In this document: in pieces, positions 37,941 through 46,943 of the stretch
How the letters are laid out: each line of letters opens with the position of its first letter
Numbering within the stretch: position 1 is the stretch's first letter
Source of the DNA: Iodobacter sp. BJB302
Lineage (GTDB): Bacteria > Pseudomonadota > Gammaproteobacteria > Burkholderiales > Chitinibacteraceae
Length of the DNA stretch: 50,506 nt
Assembly (NCBI RefSeq): GCF_002735645.1
Contig: NZ_PDZG01000036.1
Location: 1-50,506 of the forward strand
Direction: 5' to 3'
Notes under the pieces: model-generated
Seen by the model: only the letters and a program-made list of their open reading frames with translations
What the model was told of the DNA's origin: nothing
The model's database searches: none
Program-made: the position numbers and the translations under genes

Positions 37941-40370
37941 ATGGCTTCTATTGCTTCTTTAGGCTCAGGATCAGGAATGGATCTGAACGGCCTGATCGAT
38001 AAATTAATGACGGCTGAAAAAGCGCCATTACAAACTTTATTGCTGAAAGAAGCTTCATATCAAGCCAAGATATCCGCCTATGGCTCTGTAAAAAGTGCTT
38101 TGGCTGCTTTTCAGACGTCTTTAAAAGGTCTTTCAAGCGTACAAACATTCAGAAGTACGACCGCCACACTGGCTGATTCGTCGATTGCAACGGTTAATTC
38201 AAATAGCCTTGCCCAGCCAGGATCCTATAGCTTAGAAGTTTCGCAGCTGGCACAAAATCAGAAGCTGACATCTAACGCATTCAGCAGCATTAACACCGGC
38301 TTGGGAACAGGTACAATTACTTTGCAGTTTGGTACTGTAGATTCGCACGGCACGGATGCAACGGGCGATGACACATTCACTGCCAATGCTAAAAAAGCGG
38401 CTTTTTCAATTGAAATTACAGATAAAAACAATAGTTTGGCTGGCGTTCGTGATGCCATTAATTTGGCCAATAAAGGGGTCAGTGCCAGTATTCTGAATGA
38501 TGGTACGGGCAGCCGTTTAGTTTTGACGAGCAAAGATTCTGGTGCTGAAAATTCAATTAAATTAACGGTTACGGATTCTGATGGCAACAGCACAGATACC
38601 GCGGGGCTTTCTGCCTTGGCTTATGATCCGGCCGGCACACGGAATTTAATTGAAACTCAGGCGGCTAAAGACGCAAAGTTTAAAATTGACGGGATTAATG
38701 TCAGTAAACCCACAAATTCTGTATCGGATGCTATTCAGGGTTTAACCATTAATTTAACCAAGGTGTCATCCCCAACCAGTACGGGTGCTACAACCCTGGC
38801 GCCAACCACGATTACGATTGGTGCTGATTTATCTGGCCTTAAAGATTCTATTAAAGGTTTTATTAAGACATATAACGAATTAAATAAGACACTTAAAGAT
38901 GTGTCCAGCTACACGCCTGGAAATGCAACAACGTCGGCTAAAGCTGCTCCGCTCAATGGTGACTCTGCGATTCGTGCAATACAAAACCAAATGCGCTCAG
39001 TTGTGAATGAAATGCAGGGTGAGGGCAGTTATTTTAAATCGCTCAGTGATATTGGTGTGTCATTTACAGGCTATCAGACGGATGCGAAAGGCACAATTGT
39101 GGGTGGTGCGACGCCTAAAGGTGATTTATCGCTTAATGAGGCCAAATTACAAGCCGCTATTTCCAGCCACCCCGGGGATGTAGCCAATCTGTTTACTGTA
39201 AATGGTGTGGCCAGCAGTAATCAGATTACTTTTTTATCCGGCTCTCTTGCAACTCAATCGGGAAAATATGCCATTGAGGTTACAACACCTGCAACTCAGG
39301 CTAAATATAGCGGCGCTGCATTATCGTTTTTTAAAGTTGATTCAAGCAATAACACTAAAAATGTTACTTTGGGCGGCGTAAGTGCGAGCCTGACGTTTGA
39401 TAATAACGATTACACAACGGAAAGCCTGGCTGCTCAAATCAAGTCAAAAATTGAAGCAGACTCCACTTTGTTTACCTCCGGTAGTGATACGGTAAAGGTG
39501 GAATACAATAAGCTGAATAAAAACTTTGATATCAGTCGTGAAAGAGTGGTTGCAGGCACACCGCCAACCACTCAGAAAGACTCAATGGCTCTGGCAATCA
39601 GCTCTGCGCCTAAGCCAATCACGATTGACGACAATAATAAAACATTGATGGTGTCTGTGGATGGGGTGATCAGCCAGCCTGTGACCTTGTCAAAAGGAAG
39701 TTATGCCACGATGGCTGATTTGGCGGCTGAAATGCAGTCAAAAATAAATAGTGATCAGTCTTTGGTTCGGGGTGGAAAAACGGTTGGTGTGGCGTTTAAT
39801 GAATCAACCAGTAAATTCGACTTGTCTTCAGGGCTTTATGGCAGCGCTTCCAAAATCAAAATTACCGGTGTTGGCGATGTGGCAACAAGCACCACAGCTG
39901 CTACTTTAGGCATTGTGGTTGGTGGTTATTCTGATACGCCTTCAGGCCCGACGGTTGGATATACATATACCGCTGGCGCTGATGTCGAGGGGTTGATTGG
40001 TGGTGAAAAAGCGAAGGGCACCGGACAATCCTTAACGGGGACGGGGGCCAGTGAAGGGTTGAGTCTGATTGTGACGGCCAGTACGGCAGGGGATTATGGC
40101 TCTGTATCCTTTAACCGCGGGGTTGCTTTTGCATTAGATAAGTTACTTGATGGAATGGTCAAGGACCGTACTGGCTTGGTTGCAAAGCAAACAGAAGGCG
40201 TGAATGCCAGTATTGCGCAGTTGGGAGAAAAACGGGTCAGGATGAACCGCCAGTATGATGCTACTGAGGCTCTGTATCGCAAGCAGTTTACCGCGATGGA
40301 TATTGCCATTGCCACGATGCGAAATACAAGCAGCAATTTAACGGCGCAGCTTGCTAATCTGCCAAAATAA
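37941..40370 (+). CDS. fliD: Flagellar filament cap protein FliD (extra-long)
   Basis: Cap at the growing filament tip that inserts flagellin monomers. N-terminus SLGSGSGMDLNGLIDKLMTAE and FliD_N motif SGSYSLEVSQLAQ-like (PGSYSLEVSQLAQNQKL, ~93-109) and the C-terminal FliD_C end (YRKQFTAMDIAIATMRNTSSNLTAQL) are standard. The length of 809 is much above the usual 450-500: about 300 extra residues (~430-680) contain two related flagellin-IN-like units (SLAAQIKSKIEADSTLF and DLAAEMQSKINSDQSLV). A GGGAGGG ribosome site precedes it. The stop lies within a 36-base tandem duplication. Confidence 0.93.
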   Translation: MASIASLGSGSGMDLNGLIDKLMTAEKAPLQTLLLKEASYQAKISAYGSVKSALAAFQTSLKGLSSVQTFRSTTATLADSSIATVNSNSLAQPGSYSLEVSQLAQNQKLTSNAFSSINTGLGTGTITLQFGTVDSHGTDATGDDTFTANAKKAAFSIEITDKNNSLAGVRDAINLANKGVSASILNDGTGSRLVLTSKDSGAENSIKLTVTDSDGNSTDTAGLSALAYDPAGTRNLIETQAAKDAKFKIDGINVSKPTNSVSDAIQGLTINLTKVSSPTSTGATTLAPTTITIGADLSGLKDSIKGFIKTYNELNKTLKDVSSYTPGNATTSAKAAPLNGDSAIRAIQNQMRSVVNEMQGEGSYFKSLSDIGVSFTGYQTDAKGTIVGGATPKGDLSLNEAKLQAAISSHPGDVANLFTVNGVASSNQITFLSGSLATQSGKYAIEVTTPATQAKYSGAALSFFKVDSSNNTKNVTLGGVSASLTFDNNDYTTESLAAQIKSKIEADSTLFTSGSDTVKVEYNKLNKNFDISRERVVAGTPPTTQKDSMALAISSAPKPITIDDNNKTLMVSVDGVISQPVTLSKGSYATMADLAAEMQSKINSDQSLVRGGKTVGVAFNESTSKFDLSSGLYGSASKIKITGVGDVATSTTAATLGIVVGGYSDTPSGPTVGYTYTAGADVEGLIGGEKAKGTGQSLTGTGASEGLSLIVTASTAGDYGSVSFNRGVAFALDKLLDGMVKDRTGLVAKQTEGVNASIAQLGEKRVRMNRQYDATEALYRKQFTAMDIAIATMRNTSSNLTAQLANLPK

Positions 40371-40418
40371 ACCGAATGAGGGCAGCTTGCTAATCTGCCA
40401 AAATAAACCGAATGAGGG
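40347..40418 (+). repeat. Perfect 36-base tandem duplication across the fliD stop codon
   Basis: The unit from cagcttgctaatctgccaaa through accgaatgaggg at 40347-40382 is repeated exactly at 40383-40418, followed by cagctt as the start of a third copy. The first copy encodes the last FliD residues and its stop; the second is not translated. It looks like a recent replication-slippage event. Confidence 0.92.
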
Positions 40419-40527
40419 CAGCTTTTAAGTTGTTGATTACTTGTGTTTAAGTTTTTTATATGTCCCGGAAATAGTGTTGCCGATATTTGTTTTTGTATTT
40501 ATTGCCAAATTTTAGAGAGTTATTCTT

Positions 40528-40989
40528 ATGAGTGCTGTCAAAAAAGCGCTTTCTGCCTATGGGCAAACTAGCTTAGATACCGTGGTTGAGTCTGCCAGCC
40601 CCCATCAATTAATTGTGCTGCTCTATGAGGGGGCTATCAAAGCGATTCAGCTGGGTAAAATCTATATGCAGCAAGGCTTGATCGCGCAAAAAGGCGCTGC
40701 GATTTCAAAAGCAATTGCAATTATTGAAGATGGCCTGCGTTTGGCTCTGGATAAGGAAAATGGCGGCGAGCTGGCAGAAAACCTTGATGCCTTATACGAC
40801 TACATCAGTTTTGAATTGCTGCAAGCCAATATCAATAATACCCCTGAGCGTTTAGATGAGATGCTGGGTTTGCTTGATCAGCTGAAAGATGCCTGGTTGT
40901 CTATTGGCTTTAGTAAAGTAGAATCAGCCGTGCCGGCCACGGAGCGGGATGAACAAGACCGGAGTCTTTTAAGTTATGGGCGTATCTGA
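40528..40989 (+). CDS. fliS: Flagellin export chaperone FliS
   Basis: Cytoplasmic chaperone that keeps flagellin from polymerising early. The 153-residue helical protein has the motif AYGQTSLDTVVESASPHQLI and VLLYEGAIKAI near its start, then GLRLALDKENGGELAENLDA and YDYISFELLQANINN. The C-terminal 20 residues are charged and extended. The start has an AGAGAG site. It overlaps the next gene by 14 bases. Confidence 0.93.
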   Translation: MSAVKKALSAYGQTSLDTVVESASPHQLIVLLYEGAIKAIQLGKIYMQQGLIAQKGAAISKAIAIIEDGLRLALDKENGGELAENLDALYDYISFELLQANINNTPERLDEMLGLLDQLKDAWLSIGFSKVESAVPATERDEQDRSLLSYGRI

Positions 40990-41293
40990 TTTTTCTGTGT
41001 ATGCAGATTTGAAAGCGTGCACAACAAAAATGCTTTCAGCCGCTAAGGCGGAAGATTGGGATAATATGTTGTTGCAGTCGCAATTTTTTGCAGAATTAAG
41101 CTCGAATTTGCCTATTATTCAATGGGGCGCGTTAACTAGCTTGGAGCAGCAACAGCTCGCTGAACTGTTGCAAGAATGCAATCAAGACGTGCAAGAGTTG
41201 GAGCAAAGGGCGATTAGCCAACGTGGGGAGTTGGCTGCGCTTTTGCAAAATATGCATAACACCGGAAAACTACAACGCGCGTATGACGTCTAA
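40976..41293 (+). CDS. fliT: FliT-like flagellar chaperone
   Basis: A 105-residue all-helical protein in the FliT position directly after fliS. It has the FliT-like arrangement of a tyrosine/Leu helical bundle (YADLKACTTKMLSAAKAEDW) and a long terminal helix (LAELLQECNQDVQELEQRAI...). FliT normally chaperones FliD and holds FlhDC in enterics; here the FliD role is inferred. Sequence resemblance alone is weak, context decides. Confidence 0.72.
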   Translation: MGVSDFSVYADLKACTTKMLSAAKAEDWDNMLLQSQFFAELSSNLPIIQWGALTSLEQQQLAELLQECNQDVQELEQRAISQRGELAALLQNMHNTGKLQRAYDV

Positions 41294-41329
41294 TAATGAC
41301 CTGCCAGCCCCGGCAGGGGAGATCGTCTT

Positions 41330-41722
41330 ATGAATGGCATCGTCATCACTTGGGTACAGTTGCTTTATATCAGCCTCGTATTAATTTTATTTTACGTGGC
41401 TGAATTGCTTCTGTTTATGCGCAAAGCTTCTGCGCATAAGGGAGTTAGCCCTGATTCTTTTGAAGCGGATGCGCTTCGGAAGGAAATTGCTCAGCTTCGG
41501 TTTGAAATGGATGCACTTAAATTGCGCCTTGTGGCAACACAGGCCGAGTGGAGCCAGCCGGCTGAGCTGGTTTTAGAGTCCAGCCAGGAAAGCCCTTATA
41601 GTCACGCAATACGCTTGGCCAAATTAGGGGCTGATTCAAATAGTGTCGCGCACCAATGCGGCATATCGCGTGGTGAGGCCGATTTAATCGTGGCTCTCTA
41701 CCGATCCAGTACACAAAGATAA
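41330..41722 (+). CDS. DUF2802 family membrane protein
   Basis: A 130-residue protein with one N-terminal membrane helix (WVQLLYISLVLILFYVAELLLFM, ~8-30), a coiled-coil-like segment (ADALRKEIAQLRFEMDALKLRL, ~46-67) and a C-terminal helix-turn-helix-like motif LGADSNSVAHQCGISRGEAD. The latter is the DUF2802 signature; members sit in flagellar clusters of beta- and gammaproteobacteria. Function unknown. A GGGGAG ribosome site is present. Confidence 0.8.
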   Translation: MNGIVITWVQLLYISLVLILFYVAELLLFMRKASAHKGVSPDSFEADALRKEIAQLRFEMDALKLRLVATQAEWSQPAELVLESSQESPYSHAIRLAKLGADSNSVAHQCGISRGEADLIVALYRSSTQR

Positions 41723-41724
41723 TC

Positions 41725-42783
41725 ATGTTGCCCGGCACCAGTCCAATCAGCCTTGTTCAGCACTACCTTAAAGCACAAGAGGGGGTGGCTGAAGTCACGC
41801 GAATTTCTGCGGATGATGTGCGTTATACCGTAGGGGAGCGTGTGCATGCGACGGTGGCCAGTCTGCTTCCTAACGGGCGCTTTGCTGTGCTGATAAAAGA
41901 TCAGCTGCTTGATTTAAATTTGCCCAGAAATACGGAGCCGGGTGAAAAGCTGGATCTGACCGTGGTGACCAGTAATCCCAAACTCACTTTTTCGATTAAT
42001 AGTGGCGCTGCGCAGCAGCCTGCGCTGCCTCAGGAGATGGCCCTGAGCCAGGGGGCGCGTTTTTTGTCCTCGCTTCTGGCTAAGGGGGAGGCAGGCAAGG
42101 ATGGCCTTGCTTCTGTTTTAAATCAGGCCCAGCCGCTGTTTGAGGGCGCGCCAGATACTGCAAAGCTGGCCGATAAGCTTGCGCAAAAGCTGGCCAACAG
42201 CGGCTTGTTTTATGAATCGCATCAGGCCGAGTGGGTGAATGGCGAGCGGCCTTTGCAGGCTTTACTCAAGGAGCCACAGGCGGGCTTACTTAAAGTGCCC
42301 TTGCAAAGTACTGCTGCATCGCCTGATGGTGCTGAAAAAAATACTGCTGTAATTCCCTCTAAAGAAAATGGCACAGAGAAACCGGCATTGGCACCTGATG
42401 CCAGTGCTGCCTTGCGTCATTTAGTGCAGCAGCAACTTGATGTGTTGGAGCAGCGTCCGGTTGTCTGGAATGGGCAAGCTTGGTCTGGGCAGGCTGTGCG
42501 CTGGGAAGTGGCCCCGGAAAATGAGCGCGAAGCCAGTGGCAGACAAGAAGAAATGCAGCGCAGCTGGCAATCCAGAATGGATTTGCAGCTTCCAAACTTA
42601 GGTGATGTGGGTATTGTTGCTGTGTTACGTAATGGTGAGTTTTCTTTACGTTTTGAAGCCTCAGCTGAAACAGCAGATAAAATTCGTGCTGAAACCAAGT
42701 CATTACAGAATCGTTTTGAGGCCGCAGGGCTCACCCTCATCTCAAGTCAGGTCGTGAATGCAGAGCCTGTGAATGTCACGTAA
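41725..42783 (+). CDS. FliK-like flagellar hook-length control family protein
   Basis: A 352-residue protein with a folded C-terminal region (LQLPNLGDVGIVAVLRNGEF to VNAEPVNVT, about 285-352) that matches the FliK C-terminal domain style, and a variable Ala/Glu-rich middle. The N-terminal part (VGERVHATVASLLPNGRFAV) also occurs in FliK-like proteins. It begins two bases after the DUF2802 stop and overlaps the FlhB-like gene, so the three act together. It may be a second, variant FliK rather than the main hook-length ruler. Confidence 0.72.
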   Translation: MLPGTSPISLVQHYLKAQEGVAEVTRISADDVRYTVGERVHATVASLLPNGRFAVLIKDQLLDLNLPRNTEPGEKLDLTVVTSNPKLTFSINSGAAQQPALPQEMALSQGARFLSSLLAKGEAGKDGLASVLNQAQPLFEGAPDTAKLADKLAQKLANSGLFYESHQAEWVNGERPLQALLKEPQAGLLKVPLQSTAASPDGAEKNTAVIPSKENGTEKPALAPDASAALRHLVQQQLDVLEQRPVVWNGQAWSGQAVRWEVAPENEREASGRQEEMQRSWQSRMDLQLPNLGDVGIVAVLRNGEFSLRFEASAETADKIRAETKSLQNRFEAAGLTLISSQVVNAEPVNVT

Positions 42784-43102
42784 ACACCCCAGTAGTGCAC
42801 GTCAGCAAGCTGTTGCTCTGGCTTACCAGCAGGGTAATAGCTCGCCCCGTGTTGTTGCTAAGGGTAAAGGCTTATTGGCCGAGCGTATTATTGAACGTGC
42901 TCAGGAAGCAGGTGTGTTTGTGCATGAGTCGCCAGAGCTGGTGGCCATGCTGATGCAAGTGGATTTAGATCAACATATTCCCCCGCAGCTGTATCGTGCC
43001 ATCGCTGAATTGCTGGCCTTCGTTTATCATCTGGAACGCGGAGAAACAGCGATCGCGCCTGTTTTTGATTTACCGCCCCTCGTCGACGATCAGCCAGAGT
43101 AA
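42773..43102 (+). CDS. FlhB-like C-terminal domain protein (FhlB)
   Basis: A 109-residue cytoplasmic protein equal to the C-terminal switch domain of FlhB, without its membrane part. The characteristic run SPRVVAKGKGLLAERIIERA is followed by VDLDQHIPPQLYRAIAELLA. It lacks the NPTH self-cleavage motif. Such short paralogues (FhlB/FlhX) occur beside FliK-like genes and can partly replace the FlhB C-terminus. It overlaps the FliK-like gene by 11 bases. Confidence 0.83.
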   Translation: MSRKHPSSARQQAVALAYQQGNSSPRVVAKGKGLLAERIIERAQEAGVFVHESPELVAMLMQVDLDQHIPPQLYRAIAELLAFVYHLERGETAIAPVFDLPPLVDDQPE

Positions 43103-43106
43103 ATAC

Positions 43107-44240
43107 ATGCTTCGCCATCATTTAAAAACGGCAACCTATGCAGTTGCCGCGCTTTTCTTTGCCCTCGGTTTTAACTACGGTAGCTGGGCTTCTCGTTTGC
43201 CCGCTATTAAATCACAACTTAATTTAGATCCGGCACAGGTTGGTTTTTTGCTTTTGGCTGCGGGCCTAGGCGCTGTGTTTTCTTTTCCGGTGACGACTTC
43301 TGTCTTACAGCGCTTTGGATCAAAAAAAGTATGCCTAGGGGCGGGGCTGGCTTTGCCGCTGGTGTTGCCCGCTTTGGCTTTTGCGCCAAATTATGGTTTT
43401 GCTCTGGCGATTATGGTTTTTGAGGGCGTAGCGCACAGCTGCCTGAATGTGGCAATGAATGCGCAGGGTGTCGCTGTAGAGTTAGAAAACGGCAAGCCGA
43501 TTATGTCCAGGCTCCATGCCATATTTAGCTTAGGTGGCTTAGCTGCTGCTTTGTTTGCTTCTTTAATGACTGGGGTTTCTCCTGGGCTGCCTCTGCATCT
43601 TTGTATTGTGGCTGTGTTGATCTGGGGGGGCGTGCTGTGGGCTTCGCCCCGTTTATTTGCTGATCGCACTGAGGCCGCATCTGCGGGCGGAAAGCGTTTT
43701 TCCCTGCCAACAGGAATGGCCGTTTTGCTTGGCTTGACTGCCTTGTTCGGCACCATTGTTGAAGGCTCAATGGTGGATTGGACAGCGCTGTATTTACGCA
43801 ATGACTTACAGGCCGAGCAATGGATTGCACCGCTTGGTCTGGCCAGCTTTTCTGGTGCAATGCTTTTGGCCCGCTGGTTTGGTGATGGCTGGCGTGCTCG
43901 CTGGGGTGAGCGAACGCTCTTACTGGCAGGCAGCAGTGTTGCCGGGTTGGGTTTGTTGCTGGGGCTGGCTGTGGGTGGCGTTCTGCCTGCGCTGATTGCT
44001 TTTGCACTGGTGGGCTTGGGCGTAGCCGCCGTTTCGCCGTGTGTTTATATGGCTGCAGCAAGGCAGGGGGCTGTGGCTTTGGCTGCGGTCACGACGATGG
44101 GGTCGATTGGTGCTTTGATGGGGCCGCCTGTGATCGGCTTTATTGCTCATATCAGTACCCTGGGGTGGGGCTTGGCCTTTGTGGCGCTTGGGGCGCTGAT
44201 GATTGCGCTGTTGGTGAGGAAAATAAGCTGGCCCGCTTGA
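43107..44240 (+). CDS. MFS transporter (12-helix permease)
   Basis: A 377-residue major-facilitator transporter. The start MLRHHLKTATYAVAALFFALG leads into helix 1, and the motif GFNYGSWASRLPAIKSQLNLD suggests the YbjJ/FucP-like branch. Mid-protein it shows SMVDWTALYLRN and GDGWRARWGERTLLLAGSS. The substrate cannot be inferred. The start at 43107, four bases after the FlhB-like stop, is used; the longer frame from 42996 lies inside that gene. Only weak ribosome site. It does not belong functionally to the flagellar genes. Confidence 0.87.
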   Translation: MLRHHLKTATYAVAALFFALGFNYGSWASRLPAIKSQLNLDPAQVGFLLLAAGLGAVFSFPVTTSVLQRFGSKKVCLGAGLALPLVLPALAFAPNYGFALAIMVFEGVAHSCLNVAMNAQGVAVELENGKPIMSRLHAIFSLGGLAAALFASLMTGVSPGLPLHLCIVAVLIWGGVLWASPRLFADRTEAASAGGKRFSLPTGMAVLLGLTALFGTIVEGSMVDWTALYLRNDLQAEQWIAPLGLASFSGAMLLARWFGDGWRARWGERTLLLAGSSVAGLGLLLGLAVGGVLPALIAFALVGLGVAAVSPCVYMAAARQGAVALAAVTTMGSIGALMGPPVIGFIAHISTLGWGLAFVALGALMIALLVRKISWPA

Positions 44241-44243
44241 ACT

Positions 44244-44284
44244 AAAAAGCATCGCTGGCTTGATTGCCACGCGATGCTTTTTTT
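44244..44284. terminator. Bidirectional terminator between MFS and NSS transporters
   Basis: The arms aaaaagcatcgc and gcgatgctttttt form a 12-base stem with a 15-base loop. A-run and T-run flank it, so it serves both convergent genes. Confidence 0.85.
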
Positions 44285-44292
44285 CATCAGGT

Positions 44293-45651
44293 TTAAATCC
44301 AGCCAAAACCATTTAAAAGAATAATGCCAATTAATAAAGGTGCAATATAGCGCAGTAAAACAAACAGCACTCTGATCAGAGTGGCATTGTTTAATGTACC
44401 ACTATTAGAGAGCGCTTCTTTTAGCTTGGGTAATCCATAAGACCAGCCTGCAAACAGGCAGATAAAAATGCCGCCCAGTGGTAAAAGAATATTTGAGCTG
44501 ATGTAATCAAATAAATCAAAAGCATTCAGGCCAAACAATTTAAAATTAGCGGTAAGCGATTGTGACAGCGCAGCAGGCAACCCAAAGAGAGCAATAATCA
44601 AAATGCTGATGGCCGTGGCTTTTTTACGGCTCCAGTCGCAGCGTTCAATCAGCATGGCAACTGGCACTTCTAAAATGGAAAGAATGGCGCCCGTAGCGGC
44701 AATGGCTGTCAGGATAAAAAACAGCGCCATAAAAATGCTGCCGCCTGGCATGCTGTGAAATACCGCTGGAATCGTAATAAATACCAGCGACGGGCCCGCT
44801 GCGGGCTCAAAGCCAAACGCAAACACGGCTGGAAAAATCGCAATCCCGGCAAGCAGGGAAACGGTCAAGTCAGCAAACATCACCCGAGTCGCTGTCAAAG
44901 GAATATTTTGTTCGGCACGGAAATAGCTGCCATAAGTGAGCATTGTGCCCATGCCGATGGATAGTTTAAAGAAAGCCAGGCCCACTGCCGTTAAAATAAC
45001 AGCTGCATTAATTTTACTAAAATCAGGGGTAAATAAGAATTCAAGGCCACGCATCGCGCCAGGTAAAGTCAGGCTGCGGATACATAGCGCAATCAGCAGC
45101 AAAAACAAGATGGGCATTAGTTTTTTGCTGACCGCTTCAATGCCCTTGGATACGCCACACATAATAATTGTGCCGGTAAAGCCCAGTACAATCCATTGCC
45201 AGATTAATGCAGATTGTGGATTAGCAACTAATTCACCAAATACCGCTTTGGTGTGTGCTGGATCAACTGAGCTTAACTGGCCTGAGAGTGCTTTAAAAAT
45301 ATAGGCAAAAACCCAGCCTGCCACTTCGGTGTAAAAGGCCAGAATAAGGACTGCAGCCGCTACGCCCATATAACCAATTAATTTCCATCCCCCTTGGCTT
45401 TTGGGGGCCAGCTTTTCAAAGGTGGTAATTGCATTGGCTCTGGATGCGCGGCCCAGCATGATTTCAGTAATCATCACGGGTAAGCCCACTAAAAGCGTGG
45501 CAATGATGTAAACCAAAAGAAAGCTTGCGCCACCGTTCGTCCCGGTGAGGTAGGGAAATTTCCAGATGTTGCCAAGGCCAACGGCGGAGCCTAGGGTGGC
45601 AACAAGCACGCCAAAGGTAGAAGTAAAGCCGTCGCGGGATGAACTGCTCAT
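44293..45651 (-). CDS. Sodium-dependent transporter of the NSS (SNF) family
   Basis: A 452-residue sodium symporter of the LeuT/MhsT group. The family signature TFGVLVATLGSAVGLGNIW and KFPYLTGTNGGASFLLVYI is at residues 12-46, with 11-12 membrane segments; it also has GMGTMLTYGSYF. It presumably imports an amino acid (for example Trp, Leu or Tyr); the ligand cannot be read. The start at 45651 has an AGGAAAT site. Faces cysM with a divergent gap of 159 bases that holds a repeat fragment. Confidence 0.9.
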   Translation of the reverse strand: MSSSSRDGFTSTFGVLVATLGSAVGLGNIWKFPYLTGTNGGASFLLVYIIATLLVGLPVMITEIMLGRASRANAITTFEKLAPKSQGGWKLIGYMGVAAAVLILAFYTEVAGWVFAYIFKALSGQLSSVDPAHTKAVFGELVANPQSALIWQWIVLGFTGTIIMCGVSKGIEAVSKKLMPILFLLLIALCIRSLTLPGAMRGLEFLFTPDFSKINAAVILTAVGLAFFKLSIGMGTMLTYGSYFRAEQNIPLTATRVMFADLTVSLLAGIAIFPAVFAFGFEPAAGPSLVFITIPAVFHSMPGGSIFMALFFILTAIAATGAILSILEVPVAMLIERCDWSRKKATAISILIIALFGLPAALSQSLTANFKLFGLNAFDLFDYISSNILLPLGGIFICLFAGWSYGLPKLKEALSNSGTLNNATLIRVLFVLLRYIAPLLIGIILLNGFGWI

Positions 45652-45773
45652 AATGTATTTCCTGTTCTTGAAAGCAAATTAACGTTGTTTATGTCTTTAA
45701 ACACCCGGCATGGCTTACTTGCTGAGTGCTGGCCGGGCTGGGGCGGGTATAATCGGCCATGCAGCCAGCCGTA

Positions 45774-45793
45774 CTTAAGCCCGGCAAGCTGCT
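45774..45793 (+). repeat. Lone copy of the MITE-like end
   Basis: cttaagcccggcaagctgct matches 18 of 20 bases of the right end of the element at 19042-19205. It lies 17 bases before the cysM start, as the other right end lies just before a start codon. No left end was found nearby. Confidence 0.55.
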
Positions 45794-45810
45794 TAATAAC
45801 GGAGCCCTGC

Positions 45811-46689
45811 ATGTTTAAGTATCTAGAAGACTTTGTCGGCCACACGCCTTTAGTGCGTTTGAAACGGATGCCCGGCAATACCAGCAATATTATTTTAGTG
45901 AAGCTTGAAGGTAATAACCCCGCTGGATCAGTGAAAGACCGGCCCGCATTATCCATGATTCGGCACGCGGCGCTACGGGGCGATATAAAAACAGGCGATA
46001 CTTTAATCGAAGCGACATCAGGAAATACCGGTATTGCACTGGCAATGGCCGCTGCTGTGATGGGTTATAAAATGGTTTTAATCATGCCCAAAAGCGCCAG
46101 TATTGAGCGGGTGCAAAGCATGAAAGCCTATGGCGCGGAAGTAATTTTGGAAGAAAGCATGGAAAGCGCCCGTGATTTGGCGCAAACAATGGTGGAAAAA
46201 GGGCGGGGCATCGTGCTTGATCAGTTTGCCAATGGCGATAATCCGCTGGCTCATTTTGAAAGCACAGGGCCAGAGATCTGGCAGGATACTCAGGGTTTAA
46301 TCACCCACTTTGTTTCCAGTATGGGCACCACCGGCACAATTATGGGCACGGGGCGTTATTTAAAACAGCAAAATCCAGCGGTGCAGATTGTGGGTGTGCA
46401 GCCTTGCGATGGGGCGCAAATTCCGGGTATTCGCAAATGGCCTCTTGAATACGTGCCTGCTATTTGTGATTTTTCAAAATTAGACCGGATAATGGAAGTC
46501 AATCAGACGCTTTCAGAAGAAACCACGCGCCGTTTGGCAAGAGAAGAAGGCATTTTTGCTGGGATTTCATCGGGGGGGGCTTTGGCTGCAGCCCTGCAGT
46601 TATCGCAAGAAGTAGAAAACGCAGTGATTGTTTCCATTGTATGTGATCGCGGGGACCGCTATCTTTCGACCGGCGTGTTTCCTGCGTAA
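45811..46689 (+). CDS. cysM: Cysteine synthase B
   Basis: PLP enzyme making cysteine from O-acetylserine and sulfide or thiosulfate. The 292-residue length and the sequence NPAGSVKDRPALSMI (PLP Lys42), EATSGNTGIALAMAAA, SSMGTTGTIMGTGRYLK and GISSGGALAAALQL place it with CysM rather than CysK (small residue pattern in QPCDGAQIPGIRKW). The ATG at 45811 has GGAG; the frame extends upstream through the repeat fragment and is not used. A TATAAT (45748-45753) is a possible -10. Confidence 0.93.
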   Translation: MFKYLEDFVGHTPLVRLKRMPGNTSNIILVKLEGNNPAGSVKDRPALSMIRHAALRGDIKTGDTLIEATSGNTGIALAMAAAVMGYKMVLIMPKSASIERVQSMKAYGAEVILEESMESARDLAQTMVEKGRGIVLDQFANGDNPLAHFESTGPEIWQDTQGLITHFVSSMGTTGTIMGTGRYLKQQNPAVQIVGVQPCDGAQIPGIRKWPLEYVPAICDFSKLDRIMEVNQTLSEETTRRLAREEGIFAGISSGGALAAALQLSQEVENAVIVSIVCDRGDRYLSTGVFPA

Positions 46690-46943
46690 GGGGTTTATTC
46701 CCGCAGGCGGGTCTGAGCGCCTTAAGGCCTGCATTATTTCTCTTCTTTGAGCGAGCACCTTGGGCTTCAGCATAAAAAGTGGATCGCTGGCTCACAGAGA
46801 AAGTCATTAAATTGTTCGTTTTTTCTGTAACACTTTGCGTTCTCTTTGATTCGTGATTTTGCGCTTTCAGCTTTAAACTGACGCATCTTTATAGTCAGGG
46901 ATGCTTTGAAGTATTCATTTAGATGTATTTGTAAGGAACAAGC

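Noticed and set aside
45719-45753. TTGCTG with TATAAT as cysM promoter
   Set aside because: The spacing of 23 bases is too long for a standard sigma-70 promoter; only the TATAAT box was kept as a remark.
45685-45810. N-terminal extension of the cysM frame
   Set aside because: It covers the promoter and the repeat fragment; CysM proteins begin at the ATG at 45811.
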